From CAUZFZ01 sp963579025 (GTDB lineage: Bacteria; Planctomycetota; Planctomycetia; Planctomycetales; Planctomycetaceae): DNA of 64,000 nt. This document shows, one piece after another, positions 25,828-32,452 of the stretch. Positions within the stretch are counted from its first letter, which is position 1. Every line of letters begins with the position of its first letter. The position numbers and the translations under genes were made by a program. The notes under the pieces were generated by a model. It searched no databases and was not told the origin of the DNA. It saw only the letters and a list, made by a program, of their open reading frames with translations. Location of the stretch: the NCBI GenBank assembly GCA_963579025.1, contig CAUZFZ010000015.1, positions 1 through 64,000 of the forward strand, read 5' to 3'.

Positions 25828-27603
25828 ATGATGGAGCTGATTGTCACAGGCCCCGAACCCACGCAACAGTGGCGACGGGAACTGCCGCCCGGCGAGGTCG
25901 TGCGCCTGGGTCGGGCTCCGCGCAGTGGTTGGGCCGTTCCGTGGGATTTGCTGATATCACGCGAGCACTGTGAAGTTCAACTGGGCGGTGACCAGCTCAA
26001 TATTAAGCGACTCGATTCGGCACGAAATCCGGTTTACTTCGAGGAAGTGGACACGTCGGAGTTTGTGATCGCAGCGGGACAGGGATTCCGGATCGGGCAG
26101 ACACTGTTTCAGTTTGTCGCGGCGGATATCGCGGACGGCGCATCGGGCTCGCATGTCGAGGAGCATTCGTTCGGTCCGGACCAGTTGCGGCAGTTCCAGT
26201 TCCACAACGCCGAAAAGCGGCTGGACGTACTGACCCGGCTTCCGTCTGCGATCTCGGGTGCGCGAAATGACGAGGAACTCGCCCAACGTGTGATCTCCGT
26301 CATGCTCGACGCGATGCCGCATGCTCGGGCCGCCGCGTGCGTGCAATACTCTGCGAATCCGACTCCGGATGAAAAACCACTGATGATGCGGTGGGACAGT
26401 CGGGATGAGGATGTCGGCCGGTTTTCGCCCAGCCGACGCCTGCTGACGGCAGCAATTAACCGTGGCGAAGGCGTGCTGCATATCTGGCAGGACACCGAGG
26501 AATCCAACCCCGCATTCACTGTGAGTGGCAGCCTGGACTGGGCCTTCTGCCTTCCGTTGAAAGGCGAAGCCAGCCAGGGCTGGGCTCTGTACGTCACCGG
26601 ACAATTCGGCTCCCCGGGGGCAACGTCCGTTACTGAAAGTGATCTCAAAGGCGACCTGAGGTTTACCGAGCTGATTGCCGACTTCATCGGCTCCATTCGG
26701 CAAGTGAAGTCTCTGGAACAACAGCAGGCCGGACTGGCCCAGTTCTTCTCACCCGCAGTGATTGAGGCGGTGCGGACCTCTGGTTCGGATATCGAGAAAG
26801 TGCTCGAACCGCGTGAATCCGACATCACCGTATTGTTCTGCGATGTTCGAGGCTTCTCGAAGAAAGCCGAAGCGGCCAAGGACGACCTGCATGCACTGCT
26901 GAATCAGGTCGGTGACGCCCTCGGTGTGATGACGGCCGGCATTCTGCAATACGACGGTGTGATCGCCGATTTTCAGGGCGATGCGGCTCTGGGGTTCTGG
27001 GGCTGGCCGAGTCCGCCTCCGGAAGGTCCTGTCGCCGCCTGCCGTGCCGCGATCTACATCCAGCAGAGATTCCAGAAGGCCACCAGCGATCCCAACAGTC
27101 CTTTGTTCGGGTTCAATGTCGGCATCGGTGTCGCCCACGGCCGAGCCATTGCTGGAAAAATCGGCGCTCAGGAACAAATCAAAGTCGGGGCATTCGGACC
27201 GCCGGTCAACATCGGAGCTCGTCTCGAGACGATGACGAAACACGTGCAGGCTCCGATTCTGATCGACGAATTGACCGCCGCCGACGTTCGCAAGTTGCCA
27301 ACAACTGAACTTCGATGCCGCAAACTGGGACGCGTTCGCCCGTATGGCATGAACAACTCGTCCGTCGTTTACGAATTGCTTCCACCGGTTGCGATGGATC
27401 CGCGGATCAGCGACGCAGCGATCGCAACATTTGAAGCGGCAGTAGACGCCCTGTCCGAGCGTCGCTGGCCGGATGCTCTGCAGCTATTGAATCAGATGCC
27501 TGCCGAGGACCACACGTGCGACTTCCTCACTACCTATATCGCGGATAACCAAAACGAACCACCGAAGGATTGGGATGGGGTCATCGAGATGACCTCCAAA
27601 TGA
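25828..27603 (+). CDS. FHA-GAF class III adenylate/guanylate cyclase
   Basis: ATG 25828 (or 25831) gives 591 residues; the frame is open from 25714. Domains in order: FHA (~20-110: RLGRAPRSGWAVPWDLLISREHCEV), GAF-like sensor (~150-310), a short helical linker (SLEQQQAGLAQFFSPAVIEAV), then a class III nucleotidyl cyclase catalytic domain. The catalytic domain has both metal-binding aspartates (TVLFCDVRGFS and DGVIADFQGDAALGFWG) and a conserved KIGAQEQIKVGAFGPPVNIGARLE tail strand. It makes cAMP or cGMP from ATP or GTP. The FHA domain suggests control by Ser/Thr phosphorylation. There are no membrane segments. A class II phosphodiesterase-like gene follows 62 bases on. Confidence 0.92.
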   Translation: MMELIVTGPEPTQQWRRELPPGEVVRLGRAPRSGWAVPWDLLISREHCEVQLGGDQLNIKRLDSARNPVYFEEVDTSEFVIAAGQGFRIGQTLFQFVAADIADGASGSHVEEHSFGPDQLRQFQFHNAEKRLDVLTRLPSAISGARNDEELAQRVISVMLDAMPHARAAACVQYSANPTPDEKPLMMRWDSRDEDVGRFSPSRRLLTAAINRGEGVLHIWQDTEESNPAFTVSGSLDWAFCLPLKGEASQGWALYVTGQFGSPGATSVTESDLKGDLRFTELIADFIGSIRQVKSLEQQQAGLAQFFSPAVIEAVRTSGSDIEKVLEPRESDITVLFCDVRGFSKKAEAAKDDLHALLNQVGDALGVMTAGILQYDGVIADFQGDAALGFWGWPSPPPEGPVAACRAAIYIQQRFQKATSDPNSPLFGFNVGIGVAHGRAIAGKIGAQEQIKVGAFGPPVNIGARLETMTKHVQAPILIDELTAADVRKLPTTELRCRKLGRVRPYGMNNSSVVYELLPPVAMDPRISDAAIATFEAAVDALSERRWPDALQLLNQMPAEDHTCDFLTTYIADNQNEPPKDWDGVIEMTSK

Positions 27604-27665
27604 CAGCGTCTGCCGACTCGCCCGAAGTCACGGCGTGTCTCCCCTCAGAATGACTGGTCAGTTCT

Positions 27666-28436
27666 GTGAAAATCACCATCCTGGAATCCTCGGTCGGCCC
27701 GGGCTCTCGACAGCAGATTCTGGCGTCGTACGTTGTCAACGATTCCATCGTGATCGACGCCGGCGCGATCGGCATTGTCAGTCCGCTGGAGATCCAGCAG
27801 CGAGTCAAGCATGTCTTCATCTCGCACTCGCACGCCGATCACCACGCTTCACTCCCGATGTTTATCGATAACGTTTACGCGCCCACGCCCGAATGTCCCA
27901 TTGTGTATGGCAACGAGGACGTCCTGGACGTACTGCAGCAGCACACATTCAACAATCGCGTCTGGCCGGATTTCATTGCCCTTGGCGCCCGCGAAACTCC
28001 GTTTCTCAAGCTGCAGGAAATCCGCAGCGAGGAACCGATCGAAGCCGACGGTGTGACGATCACGCCGGTCGATCTCGATCACGTTGTGCCGGTATTGGGA
28101 TTCATCGTTGATGACGGCAACGTTTCGATCGGATTCGTGTCGGACACGAATCCAACCGAGCGTGTGTGGGAACTGCTCAATGCCAAAGACAATCTGAAGG
28201 CCGTCTTTCTGGAGTGCAGTTTCCCCAACAACCTGGACTGGCTGGCCGAGATCGCCGCGCACCTTACCCCGGCCATGTTTCTTGTAGAACAGGCGAAGCT
28301 GAACGATCCGGACGTCATGCGATACGCGATCCACGTCAAAACGGCGCACGACGAAATCGTCCGACAGGAACTGGCTGATCTGGGACTCAAGAACGTCGAG
28401 GTCAGCGAGCCCGGCAGAACATACGAGTTCACATGA
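27666..28436 (+). CDS. Metallo-beta-lactamase-fold hydrolase resembling class II cyclic-nucleotide phosphodiesterase
   Basis: The 256-residue protein has a metallo-beta-lactamase fold: YVVNDSIVIDAG, then HSHADHH (His54, His56, Asp58, His59) for two-metal binding, VDLDHVVPVLGF, GFVSDTNPT and a C-terminal HVKTAHDEIVRQEL. The start VGPGSRQQILASYVVND and the HxHxDHxxxLP form resemble class II 3',5'-cyclic nucleotide phosphodiesterases more than RNase Z or glyoxalase II. It directly follows the cyclase gene, which supports cAMP/cGMP hydrolysis; this is inference. Its stop overlaps the murG start by four bases (ATGA), so the three genes may share a transcript. Confidence 0.8.
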   Translation: MKITILESSVGPGSRQQILASYVVNDSIVIDAGAIGIVSPLEIQQRVKHVFISHSHADHHASLPMFIDNVYAPTPECPIVYGNEDVLDVLQQHTFNNRVWPDFIALGARETPFLKLQEIRSEEPIEADGVTITPVDLDHVVPVLGFIVDDGNVSIGFVSDTNPTERVWELLNAKDNLKAVFLECSFPNNLDWLAEIAAHLTPAMFLVEQAKLNDPDVMRYAIHVKTAHDEIVRQELADLGLKNVEVSEPGRTYEFT

Positions 28437-29554
28437 GCGGCCGGTTGTTCGTTTTCGCCGGGGGCGGCACGGGAGGTCATCTGGCACCCGGACTGGCCGT
28501 CGCCGATGAGCTTCGCCGCTGTGAGTCCGATTGCCGCATCCGCTTTGTCGGCTCGGGCCGGCCTGTTGAAGAACAGATGCTGAGCGAGACAGGCTACGAA
28601 CGCTCTGCCCACGACGTTCTACCGCTGTCGCAACTCCGGCGCCGACCGTTGAGTTTTCTTCGTTCACACTGGCAGGCTTATCGGCGAGAACGCGCGTCTA
28701 TGCGCCGCGATCGTCCGACGGCCGTGATCGGACTGGGAGGCTACGTCAGCGTACCCGTCGTACTGGCTGCGGGACGCGAGGCCGTCCCCGTATTGCTTCT
28801 TGAGCAGAACGCCGTCGCGGGACGCGCCAACCGACTGCTGGCCCGCTGGTTTCCGATCTGCCTGACGTTTCAGGAATCTCAACAAAGGCTGCCCTGCGGC
28901 GCGACGGTTCATGTCACTGGAAACCCGCTCCGCTCGTCGATTGCAAAGCTGCACCAGGCAGTTGCTGGCAATTCGGTCGATCGCCAATACACGACGTCAC
29001 AAACCAGAACACTGTTGGTTGTCGGTGGAAGTCTGGGCTCGCAACAAATCAATGACTCGGTCGTGTCTGCCATTCAAGACATGGGAATGACGGCCCTGTT
29101 CGGGTGGCGGGTTGTGCATCAAACCGGGCCAGAAGGCGCAGAGGCGACGGCAACCGCATACGAGCGGCTGCACATCGAGCACATCGTGCAGCCGTTTTTT
29201 CCCGACCTGGCCGAGGTGTACGGCCAGGCCAGTCTCTGCATCGGGCGCGCCGGAGCGACGACACTGACCGAACTTGCCGCGAGTGGCGTTCCGGCGATTC
29301 TGATCCCGTATCCACATGCAGCCGACGATCATCAAACGGCCAACGCCCGCATCTTCGAGAACGCAGGGGCAGCGCTGGTTGAGGGAGCGCCCGATAGGTC
29401 TTCCAAACCGGTTGATCTCAGTCAATCCCTGCGGCAGCTGATGACGGACGACGTGCGGCTGGATGAAATGCGATCCGCCATGAGGTCGCTCGCTCGACCG
29501 GATGCGGCGGCGGCGGTCGCGAATCTGCTGCCGGCGCCGGGACCGTCGTGTTGA
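28433..29554 (+). CDS. murG: UDP-N-acetylglucosamine--lipid II-type GlcNAc transferase
   Basis: The 373-residue product matches MurG: N-terminal FAGGGTGGHLAPG (GGGTGGH at 10-16), GLGGYVSVPVVLAA, LLEQNAVAGRANRLLA, VTGNPLRSSI, VGGSLGSQQIN, and the donor-binding region SLCIGRAGATTLTELAASGVPAILIPYPHAADDHQTANA. It adds GlcNAc from UDP-GlcNAc to lipid I on the inner face of the membrane, making lipid II. This supports a peptidoglycan-making planctomycete. Its start overlaps the preceding hydrolase. No other mur or mra genes are in the window, so the dcw cluster is broken up. Confidence 0.95.
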   Translation: MSGRLFVFAGGGTGGHLAPGLAVADELRRCESDCRIRFVGSGRPVEEQMLSETGYERSAHDVLPLSQLRRRPLSFLRSHWQAYRRERASMRRDRPTAVIGLGGYVSVPVVLAAGREAVPVLLLEQNAVAGRANRLLARWFPICLTFQESQQRLPCGATVHVTGNPLRSSIAKLHQAVAGNSVDRQYTTSQTRTLLVVGGSLGSQQINDSVVSAIQDMGMTALFGWRVVHQTGPEGAEATATAYERLHIEHIVQPFFPDLAEVYGQASLCIGRAGATTLTELAASGVPAILIPYPHAADDHQTANARIFENAGAALVEGAPDRSSKPVDLSQSLRQLMTDDVRLDEMRSAMRSLARPDAAAAVANLLPAPGPSC

Positions 29555-29686
29555 AAACGTGTCACTTCTCTGTCAGCAGAAGCTTGTGGATTCAATGATC
29601 ACGCCTCGATAGCATCCCCGGACCTTGGCAGGCGGGGGCGAAACCGTCTTTTCGTTGGATCACGCGAAACCATGGACGACTGACTC

Positions 29687-30490
29687 ATGACGACTGCTGT
29701 CGAAGCTCCGGAAACCGAACAGGAACTAGTCTCTACCGCGCAACGGGCGATCAGCAGTTGCAACTGGACGGTCGGTGAATGTGCCGCCCAGTGGACGCAA
29801 CGATACGCCAAAGACCGTACCGACGCCGACTTCGGATCGATGGTCGGGCTGAGTGGCGATCAGGTTTACCAGCGTCGCCGTGTGTGGGAGACATTCGACG
29901 ATGTCCGCGGCGGCTACACGCAGTTGAAGTGGTCGCATTATTACGTCGCCCTGACATGGAACGATTCGCCTGAGTGTCTTGCCTGGGCCGAAGAGAATCA
30001 GGCGACCGTGGCCGAAATGAAGGCCTGGCGGCGAATGCAGCATGGCGAGGATCTCACCGTCGAAGCCGAAGCCGATCTCGACCGGGATTATTCGAATCCC
30101 GGTTACGGAGACGCGATCCTGCAGATCGTCCCCGAACATTTCGGTGAGGACGATGGATCACGCCCCACATCTGATTCCCTGGAGGAAAGTCAGGCCAGCG
30201 GAAACCGAATCGACGCCGTAACAGGTGGTGCTGGAGATACCGAAGCCGGATACGCTCCATTTCGCAAGGACGCCGGTAGCGCGCCGCGCGAGGAAGGTTC
30301 TGGTGATTCACAGCCGGTCGGACTCAATCCCGAGCAGGCCATCAAGCGAGTCACTTCGGCCCTTGAGCGTTCGGCCCGGATGTTGACAGAATCGACTCTC
30401 GACGGATTCGGCGACCTGCCAGAGAAACTGCAAATCCGATTCAAGACGGCTGTTGAGAACCTGAACGAGAAGATCACCGGAATCACATGA
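29687..30490 (+). CDS. Conserved hypothetical protein, cytoplasmic
   Basis: The 267-residue product has no signal or membrane segment. The N-terminal ~120 residues are Trp- and Tyr-rich (WTVGECAAQWTQRYAK, DQVYQRRRVWETFDDV, WSHYYVALTWNDSPECLAWAEE) and helical, with a faint helix-turn-helix look. An acidic, disordered middle follows, then a C-terminal helical segment (LNPEQAIKRVTSALERSARML...FKTAVENLNEKIT). I do not recognise a family, though the layout suggests a DNA-binding or regulatory protein. Its stop overlaps the HtrA-like start by four bases, so the two are translationally coupled. Confidence 0.7.
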   Translation: MTTAVEAPETEQELVSTAQRAISSCNWTVGECAAQWTQRYAKDRTDADFGSMVGLSGDQVYQRRRVWETFDDVRGGYTQLKWSHYYVALTWNDSPECLAWAEENQATVAEMKAWRRMQHGEDLTVEAEADLDRDYSNPGYGDAILQIVPEHFGEDDGSRPTSDSLEESQASGNRIDAVTGGAGDTEAGYAPFRKDAGSAPREEGSGDSQPVGLNPEQAIKRVTSALERSARMLTESTLDGFGDLPEKLQIRFKTAVENLNEKITGIT

Positions 30491-31647
30491 TGTCGCGTCG
30501 TGCCAGCCCTCGCCCACTGTCTCCGGAGCCATCACCGAGTTTTCGCATCAACGCGTGGCTGATTGTGCTGCTGCTGGGCCTGACGGCGGTGATGGCTTAT
30601 CGACAAGCCTTCTGGCACTCGTCGCTGTTCAATCCGAACGCGAAGCCGCGAACCGTGACTCCCCGCGGAGACCTTGCCGCCGACGAGACGGCGACGATCG
30701 AGCTTTTCAGTCAGGTCTCGCCGAGCGTTGTTCATATCACGTCTGTCGCCCAACTGCAGAATGTTTTCACGCTCGACGTCGAGACGCTGAAGGCTGGCAC
30801 TGGCAGCGGATTTGTCTGGGATACTCGTGGCCACATCGTCACGAACCTGCACGTCATCGAAAATGCGCAGGCGGCGATGGTCACGTTGCACGACAACTCT
30901 CACCATTCAGCACGTCTGGTGGGGTTCGACAAGTCTCACGATCTGGCCGTGCTGAAGATCGATGCTCCCGCCGGAAAACTGGCACCGATCGCGGTGGGAC
31001 AGTCTGCCCAACTGCAGGTTGGTCAGAAAGTATTCGTGATCGGCAGCCCGTTCGAGTTCGATCACACGCTCACGACGGGTGTCATCAGTGGACTTAACCG
31101 CCGCGTACCAACCGGTTCGGACCGCAAGATTCACGGTGCGATTCAGACGGATGCCGCAATCAATCCCGGCAACTCCGGTGGACCACTTCTGGACAGCGCG
31201 GGTCGCTTGATTGGTGTTAACACGGCGATCTACAGCGAGTCCGGGGGATCAAACGGCATTGGATTCGCGATCCCCGTCGACGTGGTCAACGTCATCGTGC
31301 CGGACCTGATTCAGGACGGGCAGATCAGTCGAGCCTGGCTGGGCGTCGCCTTACGCGAAAACGTTGTCATCGGCCGCGTGCGACTGCAGGGAGTTCTGGT
31401 TGAACAGGTCATACCTGACGGCCCGGCCGACAAGGCAGGAATCCTGCCGATGCGTCGCGACGATGGGTTCGGGATCCTGCTGGGCGATCAGATAACTGCC
31501 ATTAACAATGAAAAGGTAGAAAGCGTCAGCGACCTGCTGGCGCTGGCGTCCAAATACCGAGCTGGCGACACAGTCGACGTGTCTATTATCCGCGCCGGAA
31601 AATCGATCAGCCTCTCAGTCCGCCTTGAAGACCGTCCGGTCGAGTAG
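30487..31647 (+). CDS. HtrA/DegQ-like trypsin-type serine protease with PDZ domain
   Basis: The 386-residue protein has one N-terminal membrane anchor (~23-38, INAWLIVLLLGLTAVMAY). Its trypsin-like domain contains the full triad: His122 in VTNLHVI, Asp152 in SHDLAVL and Ser230 in NPGNSGGPL. One PDZ domain follows (~285-380: AWLGVALRENV, GVLVEQVIPDGPADKAGI, GDQITAINNEKV). Such proteases degrade or sense misfolded proteins in the periplasm. The single PDZ makes it DegS-like in layout. It is coupled to the upstream hypothetical gene, whose product may be a partner or regulator. Confidence 0.92.
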   Translation: MMSRRASPRPLSPEPSPSFRINAWLIVLLLGLTAVMAYRQAFWHSSLFNPNAKPRTVTPRGDLAADETATIELFSQVSPSVVHITSVAQLQNVFTLDVETLKAGTGSGFVWDTRGHIVTNLHVIENAQAAMVTLHDNSHHSARLVGFDKSHDLAVLKIDAPAGKLAPIAVGQSAQLQVGQKVFVIGSPFEFDHTLTTGVISGLNRRVPTGSDRKIHGAIQTDAAINPGNSGGPLLDSAGRLIGVNTAIYSESGGSNGIGFAIPVDVVNVIVPDLIQDGQISRAWLGVALRENVVIGRVRLQGVLVEQVIPDGPADKAGILPMRRDDGFGILLGDQITAINNEKVESVSDLLALASKYRAGDTVDVSIIRAGKSISLSVRLEDRPVE

Positions 31648-31748
31648 GCTCGTTCATCCCAGGGGAATCAGGACTACGAGTCTCAAGACTCTGTGGTACG
31701 ATGGACTCGACGTTCTGCCGCATAGGCCATCGAACTGAGAATTGCCCG

Positions 31749-31994
31749 ATGAACGATCTTCCTGAACTGCTTACGTCACTAAGCATCGCAGAATTGGAGG
31801 CTCTGGCTGAAAGCAAGCTGGCGCCCGCTGCGCAGCAACGACTCGATGAGCTTCTCACGCGAAACAGAGATAGCTCGCTGTTAGCGGATGAGATTGTGGA
31901 ACTGGACCGCCTCGTTGCTCACGTGGATCAGTTGACGATTATCAAGGCTCGCGCTCGCCACACGCTCGCTCAACAACAGCCTGAAGTTGTTTGA
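31749..31994 (+). CDS. Small helical protein coupled to HNH nuclease
   Basis: ATG 31749 gives 81 residues (an ATG at 31701 is less likely). The sequence is wholly helical and charged: LTSLSIAELEALAESKLAPAA, QQRLDELLTRNRD, then LADEIVELDRLVAHVDQLTIIKARARHTL. It resembles small proteins that I recall sitting directly before HNH nucleases in cyanobacteria. Its TGA overlaps a TTG start of the HNH frame (TTGA at 31991-31994), pointing to coupling. A partner, inhibitor or antitoxin role is possible but unproven. Confidence 0.75.
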   Translation: MNDLPELLTSLSIAELEALAESKLAPAAQQRLDELLTRNRDSSLLADEIVELDRLVAHVDQLTIIKARARHTLAQQQPEVV

Positions 31995-32431
31995 CCGTGA
32001 GCGTCTATATTCCAGTCGACCTGAGACGCAGGATTCGACAGCACTTTGGCGACTGTTGCGCTTACTGCCAAACGGCGGAAGAGTTGAGTGCCGCGATCTT
32101 CGAGATCGAACACATTGAGCCCAGTTCAAGTGGCGGCGCGACGTCCTTCGAGAATCTCTGCCTCGCCTGTCCCGCGTGCAATCGGTACAAGGCTGACCGT
32201 ATCTCCGCACTGGATCCCAGGACGCAGAAGATCGTGCCACTGTATCGTCCTCACTCCGACTCCTGGTCGGATCATTTCTCGTGGACTGCCAACGATACCG
32301 AATTGGTCGGACTGTCGGCGACCGGGCGAGCCACAATCGTCGCTCTCCGAATGAACCGGTCGCAAATCGTCACCGTGCGAGGAATGTGGGTACGATTCGG
32401 ACAACACCCGCCAACGAACCGACTCAGTTGA
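31991..32431 (+). CDS. HNH endonuclease
   Basis: The 146-residue product (TTG 31991 or GTG 31997) has a zinc-binding HNH core: CAYC at 23-26, EIEHIEPSSSGGATSFENLCLACPACNRYKADR with Glu40-His41, Asn55 and the CPAC-N motif (60-64). The C-terminal part (LYRPHSDSWSDHFSW, LSATGRATIVALRMNR, VRGMWVRFGQHPP) is the one seen in small cyanobacterial HNH proteins, with near-identical layout. It probably nicks or cuts DNA with one metal ion. No methylase or phage gene adjoins it. With the upstream small gene it forms a movable two-gene cassette. Confidence 0.88.
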   Translation: MTVSVYIPVDLRRRIRQHFGDCCAYCQTAEELSAAIFEIEHIEPSSSGGATSFENLCLACPACNRYKADRISALDPRTQKIVPLYRPHSDSWSDHFSWTANDTELVGLSATGRATIVALRMNRSQIVTVRGMWVRFGQHPPTNRLS

Positions 32432-32452
32432 TGCGTAATGACCCATCGCGGT

